Shown piece by piece: positions 32,179-40,662 of a stretch of DNA of 64,000 nucleotides. Position 1 is the first letter of the stretch, and the number at the start of each line of letters is the position of its first letter. The stretch is from Parcubacteria bacterium C7867-008 (GTDB lineage Bacteria; Patescibacteria; Paceibacteria; UBA9973; UBA2103): contig LFCR01000004.1 of NCBI GenBank assembly GCA_001189215.1, positions 124,001-188,000 on the forward strand. The letters run 5' to 3'. The notes beneath the pieces are model-generated. The model saw only the letters and a program-made list of their open reading frames with translations, had not been told where the DNA came from and did no database searches. A program made the translations under genes and the position numbers.

Positions 32179-32583
32179 ATGACTGAAAACACCACTCCGT
32201 ACATCGTCGCTATCGGCCGTCGCAAGACTGCTTCTGCGCGTGTCCGCATAACTCCTGCAGACAAGACCTCCGTAACCGTTAACGGTATGGATGCGGCTGA
32301 CTACTTCAAGACGAAAGAGCGTGGCTCCATCACGTTCGATGCACTTAATCTCGAAGAGGTAACAGGCACCTTCCAGGTATCTGCAAAGGTACAGGGTGGC
32401 GGTCTTAACGCACAGGCACAAGCTATCCGTATGGGTATTGCTCGTGCACTCACAAAGAGCGAAGACACCCTGCGCAAGCCGCTTAAGGCTGCAGGCTTCC
32501 TCAAGCGTGACCCTCGCGCTGTTGAACGTAAGAAGCCAGGTCTCTTGAAAGCTCGCAAGCGACCATCTTGGTCTAAGCGTTAA
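32179..32583 (+). CDS. rpsI: 30S ribosomal protein uS9
   Basis: The 134-residue protein matches uS9 (AIGRRKTASARVRITP, GGGLNAQAQAIRMGIARAL) and ends in the expected basic tail RKRPSWSKR. It is the last gene of the operon. Confidence 0.96.
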   Translation: MTENTTPYIVAIGRRKTASARVRITPADKTSVTVNGMDAADYFKTKERGSITFDALNLEEVTGTFQVSAKVQGGGLNAQAQAIRMGIARALTKSEDTLRKPLKAAGFLKRDPRAVERKKPGLLKARKRPSWSKR

Positions 32584-32590
32584 TTGCGAA

Positions 32591-32617
32591 GAAAACCGCC
32601 TCTGGCGGTTTTCTTTT
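32591..32617 (+). terminator. terminator of the ribosomal operon
   Basis: GAAAACCGCC (32591-32600) pairs with GGCGGTTTTC (32604-32613) around a TCT loop, followed by TTTT. Confidence 0.9.
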
Positions 32618-32644
32618 GACTACAACAATCCATTCCGGCATTAT
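32616..32644 (+). promoter_or_regulatory. promoter of grpE
   Basis: TTGACT (32616-32621), 17-nt spacer, CATTAT (32639-32644), which ends 6 nt before the grpE ATG. It overlaps the tail of the preceding terminator. No CIRCE element is seen. Confidence 0.75.
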
Positions 32645-32650
32645 GGGGGT

Positions 32651-33202
32651 ATGAATGATGATGATGTTGTAATCGAGCAGGACGGTCTTGAAGAGACCGG
32701 TATGAGCGAAGAAGAACTTGAGGCCACCGAGTCTCGGGTAGACGCTAAAGCAACCAAACTTAAGAAAGAGCTTGATGCATGTAAGGTAGAACGCCAGGAA
32801 TACATGGATGGATGGCAACGCGCTAAGGCAGACTATGTGAATGCACTTAAGCGCTTCGAAGATGAGAAGAAGGCTTTGGTATCACGAGGTGTGGTAAAGA
32901 GTGTGGAAACATTCCTTCCAGCAATGGATTCACTAGCACGTGCAGAGGCAGCGGGAGAAATTCCTGACGCATTCCAAGGTATTGCAAAGCAGCTTCATGA
33001 CGCGGCAAAATCTCTGGGCATGGAACAGTTTGGCTCTATTGGTGATGCCTTTGATCACAATCTCCACGAGGCTCTTGGACAGGATGCTGCTTCTACCAAA
33101 GAAGAAGATGAAACCGTGAGTGCAGTTCTTGAAAAAGGATGGAAGACTACGGAGTCTGTTATCCGTCCTGCAAAGGTCCGCGTTGCGCAGTTTGAAGGGT
33201 AG
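32651..33202 (+). CDS. grpE: nucleotide exchange factor GrpE
   Basis: The 183-residue protein has an acidic disordered N-terminus, a long coiled coil (about 30-85) and the C-terminal beta domain (EQFGSIGDAFDHNLHEALGQD). GrpE releases ADP from DnaK. Leaderless start. Confidence 0.93.
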   Translation: MNDDDVVIEQDGLEETGMSEEELEATESRVDAKATKLKKELDACKVERQEYMDGWQRAKADYVNALKRFEDEKKALVSRGVVKSVETFLPAMDSLARAEAAGEIPDAFQGIAKQLHDAAKSLGMEQFGSIGDAFDHNLHEALGQDAASTKEEDETVSAVLEKGWKTTESVIRPAKVRVAQFEG

Positions 33203-33245
33203 TCTTAATCATTCGTATAGATACGTCTTGCTATAATTAGTGCAT

Positions 33246-33584
33246 ATGAAATTCTTCGTAACATTCCAGATGCCGCATGATGGCCTTGATGATTGGCTAA
33301 AGCTTCCAGAAGAAGATCGTAAAGTACAAGAAACTAAAATGATGGACGATTGGAATGCATGGATGGATGCCCACAAAGATTCTGTTACGCAGGCAACAGG
33401 AGTAGGGAAGCCAAAGCGTATTACAGCCAATGGCATCGAAGATGCTCGCAACGATCTCATGATGTATTCCTTTGTTGAAGCAGACTCTCTCGAAGCTGCA
33501 GCAGAGATATTTAAAGGTCATCCGCACTTTGGTATTCCTGGCGCGTGGATAGAAGTGATGTCTGAGAACAAGAATACGAAATAG
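33246..33584 (+). CDS. YCII-related small protein
   Basis: The 112-residue protein resembles YciI-type dimeric alpha/beta-barrel proteins (MKFFVTFQMPHDG start, MMYSFVEADSLEAAAEIFKGHPHF). Their biochemical role is mostly unknown. A TATAAT box (33232-33237) ends 8 nt before the ATG. It lies between grpE and dnaK. Confidence 0.75.
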   Translation: MKFFVTFQMPHDGLDDWLKLPEEDRKVQETKMMDDWNAWMDAHKDSVTQATGVGKPKRITANGIEDARNDLMMYSFVEADSLEAAAEIFKGHPHFGIPGAWIEVMSENKNTK

Positions 33585-33612
33585 AAGGCTGTAGGAGTGT
33601 TAGGATTGCGAT

Positions 33613-34092
33613 ATGGAATTCATACACGCGATTGGCCTTAGTATTTCAGGAATCCTTCTTGCAGTATCAGGATTATTTGGCATACATACTGCGCCTGAAC
33701 CAACGGCAGTAATTGCTACCACCACACCACCTATAGTGGTCGATAAGAATGTAGCTATCGTACCCACAAAGCCAGTAGAGATTCGCAGTATTCCTACTGA
33801 AGCAAGCAAGCCAATACAGGTAGCAACAACATCACAAACAACTACTAAAAAACCTGCTGAATCCATAACCTGGACCCAGGCATATGAGTATGGAAAAGAG
33901 TGTCGTATTAAATCACTGAGCTTTACCTACGAATCAAATTGGACTATAACCATTGCCGAATCGAGTACCTCGCCAGCAGTTACTGGATTTTACTTAAAAG
34001 GTGATAGTGAACCGGCCACAATACTCGGTGGCACGTATAGACAAGAGTACTTGAAACGCTGCGGCAAGAGTTTTGGAGGTTTCATCGAGTAG
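33613..34092 (+). CDS. exported or anchored protein of unknown function
   Basis: The 159-residue protein has an N-terminal hydrophobic segment (about 3-22) that could be a signal or anchor, a Thr/Pro/Val-rich linker and a small external domain with two Cys (ECRIKSL, KRCGKS). A TAGGAT box (33601-33606) lies 6 nt before the ATG. No family is recognised. Confidence 0.65.
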   Translation: MEFIHAIGLSISGILLAVSGLFGIHTAPEPTAVIATTTPPIVVDKNVAIVPTKPVEIRSIPTEASKPIQVATTSQTTTKKPAESITWTQAYEYGKECRIKSLSFTYESNWTITIAESSTSPAVTGFYLKGDSEPATILGGTYRQEYLKRCGKSFGGFIE

Positions 34093-34164
34093 GGAAATAG
34101 AACAAAGACCGTACTTACCCAAAAACACCACTCATGCTTAAATAGTTCGCAGGGAGGACAGACC

Positions 34165-34401
34165 ATGAGCAGGACTCGAATGAACTATACTCGCACCAGT
34201 GCGGTGCGGAGAATGGGTGTCAGCCGCACACACGAACTGAGAGGCTTTTCGGAAGTTCCACAGGAATTTGATGTGGGATCCTCGGTACGCATCAAACTAA
34301 CTGGTGTGATCACAAAGATAACCAGTAAGACAGATTGGGGAGACTACGTACTAGAAGGATATGAATGTTTTTTCCCAGGATCGGGCCTCGAAGAGGTATA
34401 G
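34165..34401 (+). CDS. hypothetical small basic protein
   Basis: The 78-residue protein has an Arg/Thr-rich N-terminus and a C-terminal beta-rich segment (FDVGSSVRIKLTGVITKITSK) reminiscent of a small KOW or SH3-like barrel, but it is not assigned. A strong GGGAGG Shine-Dalgarno lies 7 nt before the ATG and a terminator follows, so it is another autonomous module. Confidence 0.6.
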   Translation: MSRTRMNYTRTSAVRRMGVSRTHELRGFSEVPQEFDVGSSVRIKLTGVITKITSKTDWGDYVLEGYECFFPGSGLEEV

Positions 34402-34424
34402 CGTTGCTTGATGAAGCAGCACAG

Positions 34425-34460
34425 AAAGGGGCGGCCCTCAGTGGCTCGCCCCTTTTGCTT
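34425..34460 (+). terminator. intrinsic terminator
   Basis: AAAGGGGCG pairs with CGCCCCTTTT, followed by GCTTTCT. Confidence 0.85.
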
Positions 34461-34494
34461 TCTACTGATCCTGCAATCTCAGTTCTGAGAGGAC

Positions 34495-34523
34495 TTGAAC
34501 ACGCAAATTAACAGGCGTACAAT
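34495..34523 (+). promoter_or_regulatory. promoter of dnaK
   Basis: TTGAAC (34495-34500), 17-nt spacer, TACAAT (34518-34523). The resulting 5' leader is about 56 nt, in contrast to the leaderless grpE and dnaJ. No CIRCE repeat is visible. Confidence 0.7.
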
Positions 34524-34585
34524 AGATCTATCAGTGCGAATGGGGCGAACTATTTTATAGGTTTTAATAACTATCTGACTTACCT

Positions 34586-36478
34586 ATGGCAAAGATTCTC
34601 GGTATTGACCTCGGCACTACAAACTCCGCTATGGCTATCATGGAGGGAGGAGAGCCACGTGTACTTGAAAACGCTGAAGGACAGCGCACGACACCATCTG
34701 TCGTAGCTATCGCTAAGAACGGCGAGCGTATTGTTGGTACCCTCGCAAAGCGTCAGGCAGTAACAAACCCTAAGAACACAATCTACGGTATCAAGCGCTT
34801 CATGGGTCATCGCTTTGATGATGCATCCGTAAAGTCTGATCTCGGCATCGTGCCCTACGAGATTAAGGCAGGACCAGACGGTGGCGCACAGGTACACCTT
34901 GGTGAGAAGGACTATCGTCCAGAAGAGATCTCAGCAATGATCCTTTCTAAGCTGAAGGCAGACGCAGAGGCAAAGCTGGGTGAGAAGATCACTGAGGCGG
35001 TGATCACCGTTCCTGCATACTTCGATGACGCACAGCGTAACGCAACTAAGGCAGCAGGACAGGTAGCGGGTCTTGATGTGAAGCGCATCATCAACGAACC
35101 AACCGCAGCAGCACTCGCCTACGGCTTCAACAAGAAGAAAGACGAAAAGATTGTTGTGTTCGACTTCGGTGGCGGTACCTTCGACGTCTCTGTTCTAGAA
35201 GTGGGGGATGACGTGGTTGAGGTAAAGAGCACCGATGGAGACAGCCACATGGGTGGTCGTGATATAGACCAGAAGATTGTTCGCTGGCTTGCCGACGAAT
35301 TCAAGAAGGAATCTGGTATCGATATCACTAAGGATGCGCTCGCGCTGCAGCGTCTCGATGATGCTGCTGAGAAAGCAAAGCACGAGCTCTCTTCTGCTTC
35401 AGAGACGGAAGTGAACATTCCGTACATGACCTCTAACGCTGCCGGTGAAGCACAGCATCTCCTCATTAAGCTCTCTCGTTCTGCCCTTGAGCAGCTTGCC
35501 GAGGAATTCATCACACGCTCCCTCGACATCACCAAGCGTGCCCTTGATGCGTCTGGCATAAAGGCAGCTGATATTAACGAGATCATTCTCGTAGGTGGCC
35601 AGACACGCATGCCAATGATTCAGCAGAAGGTGAAAGAGCTGTTTGGTAAGGAACCAAACCTTTCTGTGAACCCTGATGAGGTGGTGGCTATTGGTGCTGC
35701 GATTCAAGCAGGTATCCTCCAGGGAGACGTGAAGGATATTCTCCTCGTGGATGTTATTCCACTTTCACTCTCTATCGAAACCATGGGTGGTGTTGCAACC
35801 AAGCTTATCGAGCGCAACACAGCAATCCCAACCAGCCGTAGCCAGACCTTCTCAACCGCTGCAGACAATCAGCCATCGGTAGAGATCCGTGTTACCCAAG
35901 GTGAGCGTGCCATGAGCGCAGACAACAAGCAGCTCGGTAACTTCAACCTTGAGGGTATTCCTCCTGCACCACGCGGCATGCCACAGATCGAAGTAACGTT
36001 CGATGTGGACTCAAACGGTATCCTCACTGTTAAGGCAAAGGAGAAGACCACTGGTAAGGAGCAGTCTATCCGTATTGAAGGCTCAACCGGTCTCTCTAAG
36101 GAAGACATCGAGAAGATGAAAGCTGACGCAGATGTACACGCTGCCGAAGATGAGAAGCGTAAGGAACTTATCGAAGCAAAGAATCTCGCCGAACAAGCAA
36201 TCTACACCGCAGAGAAAGCAGTGAAGGATCATGGCGAGAAAGTAAGTGAAGAGGTTAAGACCGAAGTGAACGAGAAGATCGCTGCACTCAAGACTGCACG
36301 TGAAGGTGAAGATCTTGAAGCAATCAAGTCTGCAACCGAGGCACTCTCAACATCACTCTCTAAGATTGGAGAGGCAATGATGAAAGATCAGCAGGCTGCA
36401 GAAGCAGCTCCTGCGGGCGAAGGGCCTGCCGAAGCAACAGAGGCTGATTTTACCGAGAAGGATAAGCCAGCTGAATAG
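34586..36478 (+). CDS. dnaK: chaperone DnaK (HSP70)
   Basis: The 630-residue protein has the ATPase domain (GIDLGTTNSAMA; VFDFGGGTFDVSVLE), the conserved linker DVIPLSLSIETMGG and the substrate-binding domain with lid. It ends in an acidic Ala/Glu tail. It works with GrpE and DnaJ, encoded nearby but each in its own transcription unit. Confidence 0.97.
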   Translation: MAKILGIDLGTTNSAMAIMEGGEPRVLENAEGQRTTPSVVAIAKNGERIVGTLAKRQAVTNPKNTIYGIKRFMGHRFDDASVKSDLGIVPYEIKAGPDGGAQVHLGEKDYRPEEISAMILSKLKADAEAKLGEKITEAVITVPAYFDDAQRNATKAAGQVAGLDVKRIINEPTAAALAYGFNKKKDEKIVVFDFGGGTFDVSVLEVGDDVVEVKSTDGDSHMGGRDIDQKIVRWLADEFKKESGIDITKDALALQRLDDAAEKAKHELSSASETEVNIPYMTSNAAGEAQHLLIKLSRSALEQLAEEFITRSLDITKRALDASGIKAADINEIILVGGQTRMPMIQQKVKELFGKEPNLSVNPDEVVAIGAAIQAGILQGDVKDILLVDVIPLSLSIETMGGVATKLIERNTAIPTSRSQTFSTAADNQPSVEIRVTQGERAMSADNKQLGNFNLEGIPPAPRGMPQIEVTFDVDSNGILTVKAKEKTTGKEQSIRIEGSTGLSKEDIEKMKADADVHAAEDEKRKELIEAKNLAEQAIYTAEKAVKDHGEKVSEEVKTEVNEKIAALKTAREGEDLEAIKSATEALSTSLSKIGEAMMKDQQAAEAAPAGEGPAEATEADFTEKDKPAE

Positions 36479-36489
36479 CAAAAAGAATA

Positions 36490-36520
36490 GATAAACACCC
36501 CCCATATCTATGGGGGTGTT
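36490..36520 (+). terminator. terminator of dnaK
   Basis: AAACACCCCC pairs with GGGGGTGTTT around an AT-rich loop, followed by ATCTATTT. Confidence 0.85.
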
Positions 36521-36527
36521 TATCTAT

Positions 36528-36556
36528 TTGACATATCACTATATATGTTCTATTAT
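36528..36556 (+). promoter_or_regulatory. consensus promoter of the 36603 gene
   Basis: TTGACA (36528-36533), 17-nt spacer, TATTAT (36551-36556). Confidence 0.82.
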
Positions 36557-36602
36557 CCATATAGGATAAACTGCCCTTTGTGGCATCACTTTGGAGCCTT
36601 AG

Positions 36603-36968
36603 ATGGAAGTCAAACCGCCGAACATGCCGGTTGGGCACTACAACGCCTGTGTCGTCTTTCGCAAGATGACTGAGGTGACTGGCTACAGCTCGACCGACGT
36701 GGCCAGCTGCAAGATCAAGAGCCTCTCATGCGACCCGATCTACGACTGCAAGGTCAACCAGACCGGTATATCGAACGCGACCGGCGCCTGGGTCGTCACG
36801 GTCGGCTTCAGCATTGCCGAGCCCTTCCATGTGGTCAGCACCGATGATGGGCTTCTATACGTCCTCATCGGTGAAAACCCCTTCGAACGGTTTTTTCCGG
36901 ATCTCGAATCCGGTTTGTCCAGTCTCGACGAACTGGTGCTGGCCTGGCTGAACAGCACCAGTACCTAA
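36603..36968 (+). CDS. hypothetical protein, GC-rich autonomous module
   Basis: I do not recognise this 121-residue soluble protein. It has three Cys in a cluster (CKIKSLSC, DCKV) and an amphipathic C-terminus. Codon use is strikingly GC-rich between AT-richer dnaK and dnaJ. A TTTGGAG Shine-Dalgarno, a consensus promoter and a strong terminator frame it, indicating an inserted one-gene unit. Confidence 0.65.
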   Translation: MEVKPPNMPVGHYNACVVFRKMTEVTGYSSTDVASCKIKSLSCDPIYDCKVNQTGISNATGAWVVTVGFSIAEPFHVVSTDDGLLYVLIGENPFERFFPDLESGLSSLDELVLAWLNSTST

Positions 36969-36995
36969 GTCCCGTCTGGACGTACGAAGAATGCC

Positions 36996-37029
36996 AAGCG
37001 GCCCTGGAAACGGGGTCGCTTTTCTTTTT
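36996..37029 (+). terminator. terminator of the 36603 gene
   Basis: AAGCGGCCC pairs with GGGTCGCTT (one wobble), followed by TTCTTTTT. Confidence 0.87.
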
Positions 37030-37064
37030 GCATACCAAAATCAAAAGCGTATAGTGATAGCACT

Positions 37065-38129
37065 ATGGCGAAGAATTACTACGAAACACTCGGTGTTGAT
37101 AAGAAGGCTTCCCAGGACGATATTAAGAAAGCGTTTAGGAAGCTGGCCCAGAAGCACCACCCCGATAAAGGTGGTGATGAGGCAGTCTTCAAAGAAATCA
37201 CCGAGGCATACAGCACGCTCTCTGATGAGAAGAAGCGTCGTGAATACGATAACTACGGACAAACATTCCCGGGAGGTGGACCACAGGGTGGTTTCAATGG
37301 AGGTGGTTTCGACTTCAGCGGCTTTGGAGGACAAGGGGGTGTAGAGTTTGATATCTCAGATCTTTTCGGAGATATATTTGGGGGTGCTCGTGGAGGCTCA
37401 CGTATAAAGCGTGGGCGCGATATCTCTATTGATGTTGAAGTATCATTCAAAGAATCAGTACTCGGCGGTAAGCGATCGGTACTTATCACCAAGGTCAGCA
37501 AGTGTGATGTGTGTGCAGGTAGCGGCGCTAAGCCAAACACTGAGATGCATACCTGTAAGACCTGTAACGGGGCGGGACGTATCCATGAGACGCGTAACAC
37601 ACCATTTGGTGCCATTAGCACACAGCGCGGCTGTCCTGAGTGTGAAGGGTCTGGAAAGATTCCAAAGGAGAAGTGTGAGAACTGTCAGGGACGGGGCGTT
37701 CTTCGCAAGGAAGAGGAGATCAATATCAATGTCCCTGCAGGTATTGATGGAGGCGAGATGATTCGCATGCCGGGACTCGGGGAAGCAGTGAAAGGTGGGA
37801 CATCAGGAGATCTGTACGTAAAGATTCATGTGAAGCCTCATGCAACATTCCGTAAAGAGGGTCTAAACCTCATCATGCAAATGCCTCTTAAGCTCACTGA
37901 TGCACTACTCGGCACCACCGTTACGGTAAACACCATCGATGACAAGACGCTCGATGTGAAAGTCCCTCCTATGGCCAGTGCAGAGGAAACGCTTCGCATC
38001 CGTGGCAAAGGCGTAAAGGTTGATGGGGGAGCAGGGGACCTCCTCATTCATGTGTCCGCAACACTTCCAAAGAAAATCTCAGGCAAAGCAAAGAAAGCAA
38101 TTGAGGATTTGAAAGCTGAAGGACTATAG
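37065..38129 (+). CDS. dnaJ: co-chaperone DnaJ
   Basis: The 354-residue protein has a J domain (HHPDKGG at about residue 33), a G/F-rich segment (65-105), four CxxCxGxG zinc modules (CDVCAGSG, CKTCNGAG, CPECEGSG, CENCQGRG) and the C-terminal substrate domain. A TATAGT box (37050-37055) ends 9 nt before the ATG. Confidence 0.96.
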   Translation: MAKNYYETLGVDKKASQDDIKKAFRKLAQKHHPDKGGDEAVFKEITEAYSTLSDEKKRREYDNYGQTFPGGGPQGGFNGGGFDFSGFGGQGGVEFDISDLFGDIFGGARGGSRIKRGRDISIDVEVSFKESVLGGKRSVLITKVSKCDVCAGSGAKPNTEMHTCKTCNGAGRIHETRNTPFGAISTQRGCPECEGSGKIPKEKCENCQGRGVLRKEEEININVPAGIDGGEMIRMPGLGEAVKGGTSGDLYVKIHVKPHATFRKEGLNLIMQMPLKLTDALLGTTVTVNTIDDKTLDVKVPPMASAEETLRIRGKGVKVDGGAGDLLIHVSATLPKKISGKAKKAIEDLKAEGL

Positions 38130-38140
38130 GTAAGGAAGAT

Positions 38141-38161
38141 GGCCGCCCTTGTGGGGCGGCC
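38141..38161. terminator. bidirectional terminator
   Basis: GGCCGCCC (38141-38148) pairs with GGGCGGCC (38154-38161), between convergent genes. Confidence 0.75.
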
Positions 38162-38168
38162 GCTTCGT

Positions 38169-38531
38169 TCATTCATAGACCTTAAGCAACGAGCTGATCG
38201 TTGCAATGCCAAAGTGGTCTGCTGAGACACAAGTGACTTCAAGCCCATTCGAGTTCTCTATGATTTGGTCTGTGATCAAAACCAGAAAAGGCTCTCTTGT
38301 CATCAAGCGCATCTCGCTTGTCAGACGGCGTGTTAGCTCAGGCGCTAATTCTGGTCTGGTTGTGCAATCGAGAATGATTACACGATAATCGTCGTGAGGA
38401 AGCATGCACAAAGCATGCGGTACCCCATCTACCACATCGTGTGTGTAGCCTCCTTGAATAATCGCGCTACGAACGGTCCCCAGGTGCACCGCCTTATGGA
38501 TCGGTCCCTGGTGAATTAGAAGAACTTTCAT
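38169..38531 (-). CDS. divergent receiver-like protein
   Basis: The 121-residue protein begins MKVLLIHQGP and has Asp55 in YRVIILDCTTRP in the phosphoacceptor position of a receiver fold, plus a later strand PFLVLITDQ. The N-terminal acidic pair is replaced by His-Gln, so metal-dependent phosphorylation is doubtful. It looks like a relative of the proteins at 11765-12223 and 18737-18955. A GGGGAAG Shine-Dalgarno lies 3 nt before the ATG at 38531. Confidence 0.6.
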   Translation of the reverse strand: MKVLLIHQGPIHKAVHLGTVRSAIIQGGYTHDVVDGVPHALCMLPHDDYRVIILDCTTRPELAPELTRRLTSEMRLMTREPFLVLITDQIIENSNGLEVTCVSADHFGIATISSLLKVYE

Positions 38532-38620
38532 GTGCTTCCCCAAAATCTGTTTCTAGGATCTGAATGCAGATAATCACAGAACCCAATTTGGGTCAAAAGG
38601 GGTATGGCATACTTAGAGAA

Positions 38621-39151
38621 ATGGATGCCGTAAACAACATTGGACTGCAGGTAACAAACTTTGCTTCAAGCGGCGCAGCAAGCGCTCAGGTATGGGCAGG
38701 TAACTTCTTGGCGCTCCTCATCTTGTTCGGGATTATGATTGGGTTTTCCTATAAAGCTGGGCGAGGCGGTATTATCTCGCTTCTTGTAGCGTTTTATGCT
38801 GGCTATGCGATTTACTCGCTCTTTCCCTTCACCTCAGCAATCGTGAATGCTGGAGGCACTCCTATCATGAAAGCGATAATCAGTATCGTGATCTATAGCA
38901 TCTGCACCTATATTCCATTCCATTTCATTCAGCGCCTTACGACCGGTGGCTTCGGGGTCCTCTCATTTGTCCCACGCTTCGTACTCTCATTCCTTGGCGC
39001 AGCATTTCTGCTCGCACTCGGCTATCACGTATTCCACGTGAGTAACATCTATAGTTTCCCAGAACCACTTAATACCGTGTTTGGTCCTGACCAGTATTTC
39101 TTCTGGTGGTTCATTGCACCACTCATAGGACTTATATTCCTCGTTCATTAA
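38621..39151 (+). CDS. polytopic membrane protein of unknown function
   Basis: The 176-residue protein has about five transmembrane helices and a phospholipid-facing GFSYKAGRGG loop. An extended -10 TGGCATACT (hexamer 38608-38613) ends 7 nt before the ATG. I recognise no family; it lies just upstream of tyrS. Confidence 0.68.
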   Translation: MDAVNNIGLQVTNFASSGAASAQVWAGNFLALLILFGIMIGFSYKAGRGGIISLLVAFYAGYAIYSLFPFTSAIVNAGGTPIMKAIISIVIYSICTYIPFHFIQRLTTGGFGVLSFVPRFVLSFLGAAFLLALGYHVFHVSNIYSFPEPLNTVFGPDQYFFWWFIAPLIGLIFLVH

Positions 39152-39182
39152 GACAGGTCTACTGTGGTATAGTCGTCCGTAT

Positions 39183-40433
39183 ATGGACCTTGCTCAGGAA
39201 CTCACCGCACGAGGACTCGTTGAACATACTTCAGCGGATCTAAAGGAAATTCTTGGTACAAAACGTACGGTGTACTTTGGTGTAGATCCAAGCGCTGATT
39301 CGATGCAAGCCGGAAATCTTGTGGGCGTATTACTTATGAAGAGACTTGCTGACGCAGGACACAAGATTATCTTGCTGGTTGGTGGTGGTACAGGCATGAT
39401 TGGTGACCCACGAGAAAAGGGTGAACGTCATCTATTAGACCTAAAGGTTATAGACAAAAACAAAAAAGCAATTAAGGCCCAGATGCAGCAAATCATTGGA
39501 AAGAAAGTTTTGCTTGTCGATAATGCTGATTGGTTGTTAAAGGTAAAGTTGTTTGAATTCCTTCGTGACATAGGTAAGCACTTTACTGTAAACGATCTTA
39601 TAAAACGAGACATCATAAAACGTCGTCTTGATACGCCAGACGAAAGTATATCTTTTACTGAATTTACATATGCATTGCTCCAAGGATATGACTACCTCAT
39701 CTTGAATCAGAAATATAAGTGCGACCTGCAGATTGGTGGCACGGATCAATGGACGAATATCCTATCGGGAGTAGACCTTATTCGAAAGAAAACTGGTACA
39801 CAAGCATTTGCATTCTCTACGCCACTAGTAACAGACGCAAATGGAAAAAAGTTTGGTAAGTCCGAGGGTAATGCGGTATGGCTGGATGCACGAAAAACAG
39901 CTCCGTATGCTTTCTATCAGTTCTGGCTCAATCAACCAGATGAAGTTGTCGAGCGATACTTAAAATCGTACACATTCATGCAAGTGTTAGAGATTGATGC
40001 GCTATGTGAGCTACATCGCCGCAACCCAGGACGTCGAGAAGCACAGAAGATGCTTGCCCATCAGGTTACTGAAATCGTACATGGTAAAGATGCAGCACTT
40101 CGTTGTATTGCGGTATCTGAAGCACTATATGGAGAACGGGAACTAAAAACTCTTTCTAAAGAAGAGCAGGCAATGGTACTTGAAGAAGCTCCGAGCCTTT
40201 CCATTTCATCTGCAGATCTTTCTTACGGATACACAGTCATTGATGCTTTGGTAAATAGCACACTGGCAACTTCTAAATCAGAAGCACGACGTCTCATCGA
40301 GGCAAAGGGAGTGACCTTAAACGATGAAAAGATTGATTCAGTTGAGGCAAAGCTATCCGCAAGCAGCTTCCAGAATGGGTTGGCAATGCTTAAGCGCGGG
40401 AAGCAGATCTGCATCCTCACAATTGATAAATAG
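39183..40433 (+). CDS. tyrS: tyrosyl-tRNA synthetase
   Basis: The 416-residue class I enzyme has a HIGH-region variant (PSADSMQAGNLVG), the tyrosine-site GGTDQW, the KMSKS loop KFGKSEG and a C-terminal S4 RNA-binding domain (TLATSKSEARRLIEAKGVTLN). A TATAGT box ends 9 nt before the ATG. The matching tRNA-Tyr gene follows 27 bp after the stop. Confidence 0.96.
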   Translation: MDLAQELTARGLVEHTSADLKEILGTKRTVYFGVDPSADSMQAGNLVGVLLMKRLADAGHKIILLVGGGTGMIGDPREKGERHLLDLKVIDKNKKAIKAQMQQIIGKKVLLVDNADWLLKVKLFEFLRDIGKHFTVNDLIKRDIIKRRLDTPDESISFTEFTYALLQGYDYLILNQKYKCDLQIGGTDQWTNILSGVDLIRKKTGTQAFAFSTPLVTDANGKKFGKSEGNAVWLDARKTAPYAFYQFWLNQPDEVVERYLKSYTFMQVLEIDALCELHRRNPGRREAQKMLAHQVTEIVHGKDAALRCIAVSEALYGERELKTLSKEEQAMVLEEAPSLSISSADLSYGYTVIDALVNSTLATSKSEARRLIEAKGVTLNDEKIDSVEAKLSASSFQNGLAMLKRGKQICILTIDK

Positions 40434-40460
40434 AAGCCTTCCCGCTATAGTAGGGGAATT

Positions 40461-40546
40461 GCGTCGGTGGTAGAGTGGTCAATTACAACAGGCTGTAAAC
40501 CTGTCGGCTTCGGCCTACGAAGGTTCGAATCCTTCCCGGCGCACCA
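40461..40546 (+). tRNA. tRNA-Tyr (GTA)
   Basis: This 86-nt type II tRNA has an acceptor stem GCGTCGG/CCGGCGC, anticodon GTA in CTGTAAA, a long variable arm (CGGCTTCGGCCT region), a T-arm GAAGG-TTCGAAT-CCTTC and an encoded CCA. It lies directly downstream of tyrS. Confidence 0.97.
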
Positions 40547-40561
40547 AAAATTAATGAAGAG

Positions 40562-40587
40562 TGGTAAGCCAAAAGCTTGCCATTTTT
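40562..40587 (+). terminator. terminator after tRNA-Tyr
   Basis: TGGTAAGC pairs with GCTTGCCA (one wobble), followed by T5. Confidence 0.85.
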
Positions 40588-40604
40588 CAGTTATATCCTA
40601 TTAT
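40577..40604 (+). promoter_or_regulatory. promoter of the GreA-like gene, overlapping the previous terminator
   Basis: TTGCCA (40577-40582), 16-nt spacer, TATTAT (40599-40604). The predicted start near 40611 coincides with a second hairpin. Confidence 0.5.
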
Positions 40605-40610
40605 GAATAA

Positions 40611-40631
40611 GCGACCAGAGGGGTCGTTTTT
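40611..40631 (+). terminator. hairpin with T-tract at the 5' end of the GreA-like leader
   Basis: CGACC (40612-40616) pairs with GGTCG (40622-40626), followed by T5. It could block read-through from the tyrS unit or act as an attenuator on the GreA-like transcript. Confidence 0.6.
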
Positions 40632-40662
40632 AGTTGTTTATTTTGTTCTGGGGAGAACAGCT

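Noticed and set aside
34462..34585. CIRCE heat-shock operator before dnaK
   Set aside because: No TTAGCACTC inverted repeat with 9-nt spacing is present.
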